Of a stretch of DNA of 64,000 nucleotides, positions 1 to 10,406 are shown one piece after another. The stretch spans positions 620,001 to 684,000 of the forward strand of contig BRON01000017.1 in NCBI GenBank assembly GCA_024345305.1, read 5' to 3'. The notes under the pieces were generated by a model. It saw nothing but the letters and a program-made list of their open reading frames with translations, was not told where the DNA came from and searched no databases. The position numbers and the translations under genes were made by a program. Origin of the DNA: Mrakia gelida. Its lineage: Eukaryota; Basidiomycota; Tremellomycetes; Cystofilobasidiales; Mrakiaceae. The first letter of the stretch is position 1, and the number at the start of each line of letters is the position of its first letter.

Positions 1-327
1 TGTCACCACGGCAGCAGCAGCAGCGACAACGATGGTCGACTCGGTTTCCATCCCAACCACCACCACCACCTCTTGCCACCTCGCCAACACCAACACCGTC
101 CTCCTCACCTCCTCCACCTCCTCTCCAACCTCCTCCAAATCATCAATCTCGGCCGCACGTCCTGCCTCCCCTTCCTCAACTCTCACCACCACCTCCTCCT
201 CATCCAACGCGACCGACACAAACCTCGCCTCGATGATCTCCGCTCTGAGGAAAACGACCAACGGCCAGTGCAGGAGGAAGAACTCAACGAGCAGCAGCGG
301 CAGCTTGACGACGCGGTCGATGCATAG
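1..327 (+). CDS. 3' end of an unrecognised protein gene (partial)
   Basis: The frame is open from the first base to a TAG at 325-327, so this looks like the last exon of a gene that begins left of the window. The visible 108 residues start with a Ser/His-rich stretch, then a hydrophobic leucine-rich segment (about residues 35-75, with LLQIINLGRTSC), then an acidic, glutamine-rich tail ending QQRQLDDAVDA. The leucine-rich part could be a helical repeat or a membrane-associated segment, but I do not recognise the family. An overlapping frame starting at base 32 gives only Ser/Thr-rich low-complexity sequence and is probably a shadow. The call rests on reading-frame openness and a protein-like composition. 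Confidence 0.4.
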   Translation, partial: CHHGSSSSDNDGRLGFHPNHHHHLLPPRQHQHRPPHLLHLLSNLLQIINLGRTSCLPFLNSHHHLLLIQRDRHKPRLDDLRSEENDQRPVQEEELNEQQRQLDDAVDA

Positions 328-1089
328 GAGGAGGACAAGGAGGAGCCATGATGGGTCGAGTTGGGGGAGTTGGGGGTTCTGAGGGGGCGAGACGGGGAAG
401 GGGGTGGGGAGGTCGTGCTGGACGCGTCTTCGCTTCGAATCGAGCCGAGCTGAGCTGGTGCAGGGGAAGTGGTGGAGGTGAAGGTGCGTCCGAGTTGGTT
501 TGTTGTTGATTGATCATGATATCTATGAGTGCACTCACACCGAATGGTAGCGAGGAGGAGCGAGAGAGGAAGAGAGAGGGAGTGCGTCGATGCGTCGACT
601 TTAGACGACCCTCGAACGAGAGTCTGAGGCAAGACGGGAGAAGCTTACCTAGTTCGGAGCTAAAGGGCAGACTTGTTCGCTTCCTCCGAACTCCTTTCAA
701 TCTCCTCCCTTCTCCCGCGGAACGAGAAGCGCGAAGCGCTGTTCCTCGTCGCCCGCAAAACGAAACCACGTCGTATTGGGCTCATGCCGAAGGGGAGGTC
801 TCCTTCGTTCTTCTGTGCGGCAAGAACGCGTGGAGAGTACATTCAAAACGGTAAGGCGAGAAGGAAGACGAGCGGAGCTCGTCTGCTCGTCGCTCCCTCG
901 CCTGCGATGGATGCCAGAGTTTTTGACTACATAGGTCGCACCTGAGGGCCAAAGGCTCCTCGCCCCCGAGATCCTCTCCAGCTGGTACTATCCTCGACCG
1001 CAACTCGGCTTCGTTGGAGAAGAGGGGAGGTAAAAGAGGCGGAGGGGTGGGGGCGAAGCCCCCCTCGCCTCCAAAAGAGCAAAAGAATA
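328..1089. other. Intergenic, no gene seen
   Basis: Several open frames overlap here on both strands, but none shows protein-like composition or splice signals that would chain into a gene. The stretch probably holds the 3' untranslated region of the gene to the left and the downstream flank of the tRNA. A run of T on the minus strand just below position 1086 fits an RNA polymerase III terminator. Confidence 0.4.
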
Positions 1090-1175
1090 TCTCGAAGATC
1101 GGGATCGAACCGATTACCTTCCATGAATTGGTCAACCTTTACAAACGGATGCTCTACCAGGTGAGCTACTTCGAG
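1090..1175 (-). tRNA. tRNA-Tyr (anticodon GTA) with a 13-nt intron
   Basis: The minus strand folds as a complete tRNA. The acceptor arms CTCGAAG and CTTCGAG pair perfectly, the D arm is GCTC/GAGC, the anticodon stem is TCCGT/ATGGA with one G-U pair, and the T arm is ATCGG/CCGAT with loop TTCGATC. The anticodon is GTA, read as TTGTAA at positions 32-37. A 13-nt intron (minus-strand AGGTTGACCAATT) sits directly after position 37, the standard place, and nuclear tRNA-Tyr is typically intron-bearing. The first pair is C1-G72 and the discriminator base is A, both hallmarks of eukaryotic tRNA-Tyr. A TTTT run lies a few bases downstream. Mature length without CCA is 73 nt. Confidence 0.93.
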
Positions 1176-1889
1176 GCCGGATTATTTCGATGACAATGAC
1201 CACCCTGAACTAAACTAGTCACGCAAGTCAAGATCGAGAGTTCCCCTTCGAGGCGACGGGAGAACGAATGTCAACAAGAAGTGGACGCGTCGTGGTCTTC
1301 CTTCAACAACGAAGCCGCACCTCCCATGCTCTCTTCGCACCCAAAGCGAGCGAGAATGACGATTCAAATTCGGGCGAGCTTGATGAAAGCTGTGTGTACA
1401 CATGAGGGGATGAACACGAGGAGAGCTGGACGTCGTCGCGTCTCGAAGAGGTGAGCCGCAAGGGAGGGAAGAAAACGAAGTCCAACTCGACAATGGTGAT
1501 GAAGATGGAATTCATAGATACAGAGAATACGATATAACGGTGCGATAGAAGCCGACGCAAAGGGAAACCGCTATTGGGGGAGCGAACGAAAGTCAGACTG
1601 GTTCGGAACAGATCAGCTCAGTAGGCTCACCTCGCCAACTTGAGTTTCCTTTGTCTCAGAGTGGATGAGCAGACTGACTACTTCATATTCTTTTCATTTG
1701 AGCCCTAGAACCATATAATCATCAGCTCAGCTTCGTTTTTTTGCGTTCTGAACTCCGATTCGTCGTTCGGTCTTGGTTCCCCCTCATTCGCGTCTTCCTC
1801 TCTTCTTCTTCATCATCTCGCTCTCGATTTCTTCGCCTCCAAAGTCGACCACAGTGTATGCATCCTCTTCTCCATGGTTCAAGCCAAGG
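1176..1889. other. Intergenic, no gene seen
   Basis: This is the 5' flank of the tRNA followed by AT-richer and pyrimidine-rich sequence. Open frames here are short and have no supporting splice pattern. The right end runs into repeat copy A. Confidence 0.4.
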
Positions 1890-2815
1890 AGCCGTCAAGC
1901 GACCCATCTCCTCCTCTTCTCTGCACATGCCAGTTCTGATCCCAATTTTCACGTCGTGCGACCCGTCGAGTTCGTCGGAACTGATCTGAGTTCGACCTTC
2001 TCCCTCTTCCCTCCTCTTTCAGGAGCGACATGAGTGCCTCGAGTTCTCCGCGCTACTTCCCCTCGACCGACCCCCTTCCTCCCCTCCCTCTCTTTCCACT
2101 TCCTGACCTCGACCATCCTGATCGAACTCCTCGACGCGTCGACGACTGATCCGAACGCAACAAAAGCCGATCCCTCTTCTCACAGAAGCCCCAAGATATT
2201 CGTCGTGAGGCAGTTTTGCCTTCGACTGCGCTGCTTCGTGGCTGCGCGGGCACCTTCGTTTGAGTCCGCTTCGACGGCTGCCCTCGCTCGAAACCACTTG
2301 AAAGAAACGACCCTCCCTTTCGTTCTGAGCTCCAACCACATCTTCCTCCCTTCCTTTGTAAGTCCCCCTTGTCTTACTAGTTCCATCCAGCCATTCCTTA
2401 TACTAACACACATCGTCTCTCATTCTTTTCACCAGTTTTTCTTTCGTTCGTTACTCTCGTCCTCGTTCTCGCCTCATCTCCCTTCAGTTTGCCTTTCTTC
2501 GGTCGTGTTTCCTTTTTGGTTTCTTCTCGCGTCGCGTTCGTTCCACTTCCTACCTTCACTCCTCCCCCAAATCGACCCTCTGTTCTCTTCGCTATCGACG
2601 CGTGATTGTTGGCTAGGGAAACCGATGTGCTTTCCTTCTCTCTGCAAAGAGAGGAGGATCGATTCGGGTGCCAATGGCGCTCAGAGGGAGGGGACGTCAG
2701 GTTTGCTAGTCTAGTGCGACGCGGCTTGCTTACGATTTGACGTGGCTTAGGTAGCTCTATCTTTGGGTTTATTCATCTCAGCTAGCTGAGAAGGAGGAAT
2801 CGAGAGGAGCTCGTT
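1890..2815 (+). repeat. Dispersed repeat, copy A
   Basis: This copy shares long stretches with the segments at 26616-27731 (minus), 36440-37507 (plus) and 62747-63175 (plus). Shared landmarks are the head CCAGTTCTGATCCCAATTTT near 1930, a block ending CTCGCTCGAAACCACT near 2300, the phrase ATCGACGCGTGATTGTTGGC near 2595, and the tail block with TTGACGTGGCTTAGGTAGC near 2738-2755. Intron-like pieces are visible: GTAAGT at 2359 and, downstream, ATACTAACACACATC followed by TTCACCAG near 2435. No terminal repeats, target-site duplications or transposase/reverse-transcriptase motifs were seen. It is more diverged from B and C than they are from each other, and lacks the middle segment present in B and C. 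Confidence 0.75.
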
Positions 2816-2894
2816 GGTTTGAAGTTGATCTCGTGTCGCGTCGAATCCGTCGCTCGACGCGTCGTCTTTTTTCTTTCCCTTTAATCCACGGACC

Positions 2895-3458
2895 GAGGCG
2901 AGAGCAGAGACGACAGAACGGACATGATCTTCCTCCAGAGGTCGGCAGCGGCTGAAAGAAAAGAGAGGAAGCTAGGGTTAGGTCTGGTAGATGAATAGAG
3001 AGGGAGTGAGAACTCGTAGACTCACCAGGAGCGTGTCCTTTGATGGTAGCAAGGTCTTTAGACCACTCCGATGTCTGGAAATTGATATCGCTCTCCTTGA
3101 TGGGAGATTCTCCAAACATGGGGATGAGCCCTGACCCATAGGCAGGGTTCTTGAAGGTCCTGACATTGGTGGCGATGTGGGTGGCGGAGGGGGCAGCGGA
3201 GGAGTAGGCTCGAGCGAGAGGTCGCGAAGCGGAGGGGACGATTCGAGCGAGCATTTCGAAGGAGGGAGTTGGAGGAAAGGATGCAAGCCAGCTTCAATTC
3301 GAAAGGAAAAGGCCCTCGAATTATATCTTTCTGTTAAGTAGCAAACGACGACGAGCTCTTGAAGAAGAGAAGGGCGGCGTCTGTCCCCGATGATGGATAC
3401 AGAGGATAATCTTACTTTCCTCGCTCTCTCTTTCTCTCTCGTGAGGGGGAGAAGGGAT
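2895..3458 (-). pseudogene. Truncated inverted duplicate of the COX6A gene
   Basis: The minus strand repeats the start of the cytochrome c oxidase subunit 6A gene found on the plus strand at 8973. It contains about 150 nt of upstream sequence, the whole first exon (3026-3254, ATG at 3254) with an identical protein sequence through GHAP, intron 1, and the second exon from 2951 down to the conserved WRKI. Similarity ends near 2895. The exons that encode the membrane helix and the rest of the subunit are absent, and reading on gives a stop within about 15 codons. Small differences lie upstream of the ATG and one in intron 1. This points to a recent partial duplication. Whether it is transcribed cannot be told. 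Confidence 0.85.
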
Positions 3459-3604
3459 CGAAAACGCGCGAGAGGCTCCCCAGGAAGATTTGACTGCCGA
3501 CCGATGGCGAGAGGAGAGCGTTTCGTTAACGGGCATCGTATCGTCGTGAAAGCGTCCTTCGTCTGATCTAGAATGTAGCCGACGACCTCCTCCTCCAACA
3601 TTAT

Positions 3605-6162
3605 TTAGTATCCGACGCTGTTCATCGCCGACATAGCCAGCTCGTATCCAAGGAAACTGTGCGGAAGAGGGAGAAAGAAGGAGGCGAGATCAGCACGACG
3701 AGGGTGGAATGCGAGGCCGAGCAAGGCGAGGGAGAACTCACGTCGCAGCGTCTTGAGAAAGGGAGGAAGAAGGAAGAACGAAAGGTCAGATCGATAAGGA
3801 AGATTTGGAGAGGTAAGACCTGAGACTCACTGGCAGGGAAACTTAGAAAAGGACGAGGAGAGAGTTGGAGTCAGTTCACGAACGAACGACACGGTTAAAA
3901 TCCGTCGAAAGAAGCAGGAAAGCACGAAGGGACTCACGCTCGTCCCATAGCAGGCCCCAATCCCTTGAAGAGAGCCTTGAATCCATCGGCCTTGACGGTC
4001 TTAGCGAAGCAGTCGACGAATCCAGAGTAGGATCCGTGAGGAGCAGACTGCAGACGCGATTTGATGGTCTGGGAAAATAAGCGAGGGACGAGAAAAGGAG
4101 TGAGCATGTTCTGAAATCCTTGCGAAGCTCGGATACATCGAGATGCAAGACGAGAAGGGAACAGGTGGAGGCGAAGGGGAGGAAGCGACGAGGCTCGACT
4201 GAGCGCAAAGGTCGGACGACCTCGCTCTCCTTCTTCCCCTAACCTTCCTCCTCGATTCCAGCGAGTGAAGATAGAGAAGAAGCTGGACTTACGTCGGGAG
4301 GGATGGCGATACTCCACATGGCGACTCCAGCAGAACCTCCGGCGATGATGATGGCTCCGAGATCGAGTTTCGAAGGGTCGGATCCTTCTGGCGTAAGAGC
4401 CTTTTTGACGACCTCGTAAGCGACGAAGTATCTGTGAAAGAGAAGAAAGAGACGGCTGGGTCAGTCGAGGAGACAGGAGAGGCCACTAAGAGAGGGGAAG
4501 GAAAGACGAACGCGGCGGATCCAGGACCTGTATGAGTCGAGGAGAGGAGGAGAGGTCAGCTTCGAGCAAGATCACGAGAGACATCAAAGCAGCTCGACAG
4601 CAAGTTGAGAAGTCTACGTACCATCTCGAGCGAGGGTAGCACCAGTTCCACGGAAGATGGACTTCAACCCTCCCTCCTTGTAGAGCTGTCGAACGACGTC
4701 GACGGGTCCAGCGTACTGAGGTCCAGTCGAAGTTCCTTGCCCAGCAACCTGTGAGTCAAGAGCGTAACAAAACAAGAAAGGAATCAGCACTTGTCCTCGT
4801 CCATCTGTTTTCGAGCTCTCAGCTCGCGTTCCCTCTCCAGAAGAGACGTCGCGCCTTCCCTCCCTCCCATGCACTCTCGACGCTCGACAAGACGACTCAC
4901 CTGCAGCAACACCTTCACTCTCTCAGCAGGACCAGCCACCAGCGTCGTAGGAATGGCACTGAAGAACCCAGCGAACGCCAACTCTCCCAAACTGAGCTCT
5001 CCCTTCGCGATCTTCTCCGGCGTCGAGTACGGCGACCACGAAGCGGCGATCTTCTTTCCGAGATCGAACGACCAGAACGAGAGAGCGAAGATGGGGGTGA
5101 CTCCGACGATTGGGGGTCCCATTCCTCGGTAGAGTCTGTTTTGGAGCGAAAGGAAGGAGTGGGGATGGAGGAAAAGCGAGGTCAGCTCGAGGCGTCGAGG
5201 GGAGGAAGGAGAGGAGATGGAGCCAGGAGCCGACGAACGTACCCTCGAACTCCATCTCGAGCGAGAGTCTTCCTGACGACGTCGAGACCTCCAGTGTAGG
5301 TACCAGGGGGAGCGGTTTGGAGACGGGTTTTGGTGATATCAAACGGTTGTCCTGAAGAAAGCGACGAAAAGAGGAGGACGAGTCAGTTCATGGAGCTCGT
5401 TTGGCTACCAGATAGCTTCAGTCAAGATGATCTGTATACGAGAAGACTCGTAGGTAGCTGTAGAGTCGAACGAAGGCGCTTCCAGAGCTGAGACGTTGCT
5501 GAGGGAGGAAAAGCAGCTCTTCAAGTCTCATCGACCCTCCGGCGAGAGGCGATCCGAGCTCCTCCTCTCAGCCAAGCTCCGCTCTGCTCCTCTGCTGCAG
5601 CCAAAAAAGCTGCTCTTCCACCCAAGGACAGCTGAGGCATCGAGGCTGACCTCGATAAGCTAGAGAGTCCAAACGAGCTCTTCCTGAGCTGAAGGGAAGG
5701 CCTTGCCTGCGATGTCGAGCTCCCCCGTCATCGCTCCTCGCGAGAGGTCCTTCCCTGGCCCCTTCTGTGACCTGCTCTTCTGTCGAAGGAGAGCTTCTCC
5801 ACCTCAGAGCTCGTGTCGACCTCTCGAAGAGCAGTCTGTATGGAGGACTGCTCGTCCGACCTCCTCTTTTCAACCTCTCCTGCCTCGCCCGACGAGGGAG
5901 GGAAGCAAGCACTCGAGCTGATGGGCTCCCTCGCTCCCTCCTCCTTCTCCTCTCCAACACACGACCCGACGAGCGAGCGAGAGAAAGAGAGAGCGAACTC
6001 ACCAACAAGGACACAGCATACTCCTCCTACTCCTCCAGCGATGAAAGCCTTCGCTCCTCCACTTGACTTCTTCTCCTCCTCCTTGAACTCCTTCGCTCCT
6101 TCAACGACCGTCTCCTTGAGGTGGAGCGCCTTGGCTGCGAGGGTTTTAGCGTCCTTCTCCAT
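3605..6162 (-). CDS. CRC1: Mitochondrial carnitine/acylcarnitine carrier
   Basis: Inner-membrane exchanger of the SLC25 family that moves acylcarnitine into the matrix against carnitine for beta-oxidation. Exons (read downward): 6003-6162, 5243-5351, 4901-5135, 4622-4748, 4512-4527, 4293-4431, 3938-4068, 3831-3841, 3742-3751, 3605-3656; total 990 nt, 329 residues. The three carrier signatures are present: QPFDITKTRL (about residue 55), GPAERVKVLLQ (about 158-168) and IPPDTIKSRL (about 258-267). The second matches the GERIK-LLQ form typical of carnitine carriers, and the C-terminus FPANAATFLGYE is the family's hallmark. Three exons are only 16, 11 and 10 nt; the last two are needed to write FPANAAT. 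Intron 1 is 651 nt, far longer than the usual 80-110. Start chosen at MEKDAKTL; upstream in-frame sequence is low complexity. Confidence 0.92.
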
Positions 6163-6674
6163 GTCTTTTTTGCTGTAAACGAGGTAGGAAAAGAGGGGTG
6201 GGATGGTGGGCAGAGGAAGAAAGGCGAAAGCGAAAGCGAAATGAAACTCGGGTTCTGGCTGAGCGAAAGGGAAGGTCGGGAGAGGATGTCGGTTGGAGGA
6301 GAAGGCAGATCCGGAGGGAACAAGCACGGGGGAACACGGGTTGAGAGCTCGTTTTTCTAGACTTTATCAGAGTCATCTCGACTCCTCTGGAGCTGGAGAG
6401 CCTGGGAGTGGTAGATTTTCACGTCTGAGCACGAAAAAAAAATGACGCGAAAGGCCTGGCGTTCGTCTCTTTCTCTGGCCGAGGAGGACGTGGTCGCGTC
6501 TCTCTCTCCTCAGCTCTCTCTCTCGGTTCCACGGAGAGTCCGCTCAGATCGGTAGCACTCCAAGAGATCTTGAGTGATCTCGCTCGCACTCGCAGGACCG
6601 AGTTGACTAGGGAAGCGTAGTCGAGACAAGATAAATAAACGAGACGAAGTCCTTCGAGTCGCGATCGCGTTGGA

Positions 6675-7960
6675 TCAAAGCACACCCTTCGCCCACCTCA
6701 CTCCCTCCTCCAACAGCTCCCATCCTTCCCTAGCAAAGAATCCCTTCCCAGCAGGGTTCCCGTCGTCCCAGTCTGCAGCGATCCAGCCTGCTCCTTTCAG
6801 ACCGAACTCGTCTGGGAGTTGAGCGAACGCTGACTCGAGATGAAGGGCGAGATTTTGGATGGTGTGAGAGGCGAGGGAGAGGGATCGGTAGGTTGGGATG
6901 GTGTGAAGGGCGGCGACGGAGACTGTGATTGGGATGAGGGGCAAAGAAAAAACGAAAAGGAGAGCAAAAGGTCAGCGAGACGCGACGCGCATGACAACGA
7001 GAGATGTCGAGCTCTATAAAAGGGCGACGAAGGGGAGATGAAACGAACGATCATCGTAGAGTAGGGACCAAGAGATTGGCTCGTGTCCTGGAGTCTCGAG
7101 ATCTCGGATGCAGGAGGAGAGGTGAAGCGTAGGCGTGAAGTCGGAGGGAGGGTTGGGTCGTTTCGCGAGCGTGAGAACCTGCAGCAGCAAGAAAGAGAGA
7201 AATCAGAAACAAGACGGTCAGTATCACCGTCGAAACCCGTTCTCAGCTACTCCAATCGAGCAGATTCTACGACCTCCTCAAGCTCTCGACGCGTCGAAAG
7301 CCAAAGAAGAAACGAGCTCACCCTCTGCACCTCCTCCTCTCTCAGCACACTCCTCTCGAACCTCCCCTCATCCAAAACCTTCATCTTCCCTCCACCACTC
7401 TTCTTCCCCTCGACCGCCTCGTCCAGCTTCATCTGAACCTTGTAGCTCCTGCTCTTCCCCTTCACCTCCCCTCCCGCCGCCAGCGCCTCCTCGAAAGCAC
7501 CAATCAAGCCGTCAGGGAGGCCGCAAAAGTATATCTCGCTTCCTTTCGGCAAGGTCGCGTTGACGAGATCCATCATCTCCTTGAAGAGCGCGTCTCTGGA
7601 CTCTGAGGTGGGCGAAGGGTCTGAGAAAGCGAGGGAGAGTTTGTGGAAAGTGCGAGTTGGGACGCCGTCCGTTCTCGAGGGAGGAGGGGGGCGAATGAGG
7701 AGGGTTGCCCATGCTGGGGAAGAAGAGCCGGAGGTGGAGAGAGTAAAGTGGTGAATGGAGGTGTTGGGTCCGTAGTGAGCGATAATAGTTTCCCAGATGG
7801 GAGGGACGACGGGAGCGCTGGACGACGAGGAGGAGGTCGGGGGAGGAGGGAGGAACGGGACGAGGAGGAGATGGAGGAGGTTGAGAGATTGAGGGAGGGA
7901 AGGTCGCTGAGAGAGTTGTTGGAGGTGGGAAGCGAGAGATGGGAGAGAGGAGACGGGCAT
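6675..7960 (-). CDS. GNAT-like N-acetyltransferase domain protein
   Basis: Exons read downward: 7322-7960, 7049-7178, 6675-6922; total 1017 nt, 338 residues. The N-terminal 200 residues (LASHLQQLSQ onward) have no clear match. The C-terminal third has ISWSLLYDDLSVAALHTIP followed by TYRSLSLASHTIQNLALHL and a long acidic/aromatic tail, which fits the last strands of a GNAT fold, close to the FR47/glycine N-acyltransferase-like type. Substrate unknown. The Arg/Gln-x-x-Gly-x-Gly/Ala acetyl-CoA loop is not well preserved (YRSLSLA), so activity is uncertain. I chose the ATG at 7960; an in-frame ATG at 8170 would add 70 residues of low-complexity sequence. It is divergent from COX6A across an 800-bp gap. 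Confidence 0.6.
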
Positions 7961-8170
7961 GTTCGCAGGATCTGGCGAGTCGAAGCTGGACGTTGGGAGC
8001 GAAAGGAGTGAGGAAGAGGGAAGGAGGGGAAAACAGTCGAGCTCGACAGTTCGGTGGGGATGCCCGATAGAAAATGAGCGCTCGTCGACCGTTTGGCGCT
8101 CTGGACTTCTTATTGGGTGGAAGGGACGGGGTGGGCGACAGGGTATCGCTAGATCGACAGCTTTGATCAC

Positions 8171-8776
8171 AGCGACAAAAGTAGAATTTGAGTGAGTGAG
8201 AGGGAAGAGCGACCAGGGAAGAAGCGGGGAGACGCTCGAGGGCTGAAGTCAACTTTCGTCGATACCGCTTGCCAGAAAACAATATAAGGCCCAGGAAGTT
8301 GAGGATATGCATGTATAGCGTGTGTAAGAGATCGAAAGTGAAAGTAAGACGAGGCTGAAAGGGTGGAGGAGGCGGCAAAGAAGGAGGGAAGGAGAGTCGA
8401 GCTCAACGTCCGGTTCCTCCTTTCTCTGCCTCTCCCTACCTTTCGCCGCCTCGACTCATCAAAGCTACAAAACTCACGAGAGAAAACAGATGTGATGAAT
8501 GACCCCTCAGATATCTGCTTACACGACCCTCTCCGTACCAGATCCAGGAGTAGAAGGCCCAGATCTTCCTCTCCCTCCTTGACCCCCTTTGCCCCTCTCT
8601 TCACCTCCCTCCTCTCCCCAGAGCATCCATCGGTTCCTCTATCCACGAGGGGAAAGAATATACGCAGACGAAGGCCCAGGATCGACGAGGAAGAAGTAGC
8701 TGAGAGGAGTTGGAGGGGAAAGGGAGGGCCAGGTCGGAAGGAGGAAGAGTCGGATCGTCGTCCTTTCTCGTTTGGA
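8171..8776. other. Intergenic between divergent genes
   Basis: This lies between the GNAT-like gene (minus) and COX6A (plus). A long plus frame across 8363-9169 reads into the first exon of COX6A in the wrong frame and is a shadow. No RNA gene or repeat was seen apart from the duplicated arm that starts at 8777. Confidence 0.4.
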
Positions 8777-8972
8777 ATCCCTTCTCCCCCTCACGAGAGA
8801 GAAAGAGATAGCGAGGAAAGTAAGATTATCCTCTGTATCCATCATCGGGGACAGACGGCCATCTCTTCTTCAAGAGCTCATCGTCGTTTGCTAACAGAAA
8901 GATATATTCGAGGGCCTTTTCCTTTCGAATTGAAGCTGGCTTGCATCCTTTCCTCCAACTCCCTCCTTCGAA

Positions 8973-10406
8973 ATGCTCGCTCGAATCGTCCCCTCCGCTT
9001 CGCGACCTCTCGCTCGAGCCTACTCCTCCGCTGCCCCCTCCGCCACCCACATCGCCACCAATGTCAGGACCTTCAAGAACCCTGCCTATGGGTCAGGGCT
9101 CATCCCCATGTTTGGAGAATCTCCCATCAAGGAGAGCGATATCAATTTCCAGACATCGGAGTGGTCTAAAGACCTTGCTACCATCAAAGGACACGCTCCT
9201 GGTGAGTCTACGAGTTCTCACTCCCTCTCTATTCATCTACCAGACCTAACCCTCGCTTCCTCTCTTTTCTTTCAGCCGCTGCCGACCTCTGGAGGAAGAT
9301 CACGTCCGTTCCATCCTCCCTGCTCTCGCCTCCCTCCCCTCCCTCTCTCCATCCTTCCGACGTCTTCTCAATCCATCTCCAGACCCGGCTGATCCCGTTC
9401 CTCTCTTCCCTCTTCTGCTATGCCTTCGTTCGATTCGGGTCCACAGTTTCTACATTGCCATCCCCGGATGCATCGCCTGTGGTATCTACGTCTGGAAGAA
9501 GGAGGGAGAGCATCTTGCTCACCTCGAACACGAGGCGTGAGTTCATCCCCTTTTGCCCTTCCGTTTCTCTTTCTCCGTCGCACCCTCGCTGCTACAAGGG
9601 GTTGCTGGGGATGGCTCATCGACGTTGGATAGGGAAGGGAACGATGCTGGTAGACCAGGGGTCGAGAACCGACGAGGGTTGAGGGAAGAAGGAGGAAGGG
9701 AAGGCTGAAAAGGTCAACCCGATTGGCCGAAGAGGAGGAAGGGACGACGGAGGTCAACCCTTTCTCTTTCTCTCTGGCCTCCCCCTCGATACTCCTCAGC
9801 TCAAGAACCCTCTTCTACACTACTCGACGCTCTCACGGACCTGTACTGTTCTCGGCAACCCACCACCTCGCTCGAACCTCTCCCTGCCCGCTGTCTAAGT
9901 CGAACCCTCAAGCTGACGTCTGTCCTTCCTTCCCTTCCCTCTTCCAGTGACCTCAACGGAGGATTCGCCCCCAAGACTGTTCAGTACGAGTACTTGAACA
10001 TGAGGAAGAGAGTACGTAGAACATGTTTTTCTTCGTTCTCGGAGCGTGCCCTGTTTGTTTCGTTCGCGTCTCGTCGTTCCGTTGGGCTGACCTCGTTCCA
10101 TCCTCCTCTCCTCCTCCTTGCGTCTTTCACCAGCCTTTCCCTTGGTTCGCAACCTCTCTATCTCCTCTCCCCTCGCACTGCTCGCTCCTCGCTGACTTCT
10201 ATCTCCTTTTTTGACTTGCCCGTATTTCCTCCCCCTCTCAGGTCTGGAAACCAGGTTCGTGCTCCCCTTTCCTCGTCTCGTCCCCTTCCGACTTCACGCG
10301 CTGACCTTCCCTTCCTTCCCCTTCACCACCCTTCGCTTCCATCCAGTCTCTGTTCCACAACGACAAGATGAACCAGCGGGCTTCCGAGGAGTTCGGTGGA
10401 GAGTAA
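8973..10406 (+). CDS. COX13: Cytochrome c oxidase subunit 6A
   Basis: Small nuclear-encoded inner-membrane subunit of respiratory complex IV. Exons: 8973-9201, 9276-9303, 9447-9536, 9948-10011, 10134-10144, 10242-10254, 10347-10406; total 495 nt, 164 residues. The N-terminus (MLARIVPSASRPLARAYSS) is a basic amphipathic mitochondrial presequence. AADLWRKIT leads into one membrane helix, FYIAIPGCIACGIYVW (about residues 87-102), and the matrix/intermembrane tail has YEYLNMRKRPFPW, the family's signature, then GNQSLFHN. PFPW is only recovered by joining an 11-nt exon and a 13-nt exon; without both the frame is lost. The yeast name COX13 is used by homology. A partial inverted copy lies at 2895-3458. 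Confidence 0.9.

Larger units (their letters stand above)
2895..9332. repeat. Inverted repeat pair: arms 2895-3458 and 8777-9332
   Basis: Two arms of about 560 bp, in opposite orientation, enclose roughly 5.3 kb holding the carnitine carrier and the GNAT-like gene. The arms match from the sequence ATCCCTTCTCCCCC at one end to CTGCTCTCGCCTC at the other, with a handful of substitutions and short indels only outside the first exon. One arm carries the intact COX6A gene start, the other the truncated copy. Such an arrangement can invert the enclosed segment by recombination. Confidence 0.8.

Noticed and set aside
1890..2815. Repeat family as an LTR retrotransposon or DNA transposon
   Set aside because: No long terminal repeats, terminal inverted repeats, integrase, reverse transcriptase or transposase motifs were seen in any copy. 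It is left unclassified.
8363..9169. A 268-codon plus-strand open frame as a gene
   Set aside because: It runs through intergenic sequence into the first exon of COX6A in a wrong frame. Composition is Arg/Ser-rich and the known protein uses another frame.
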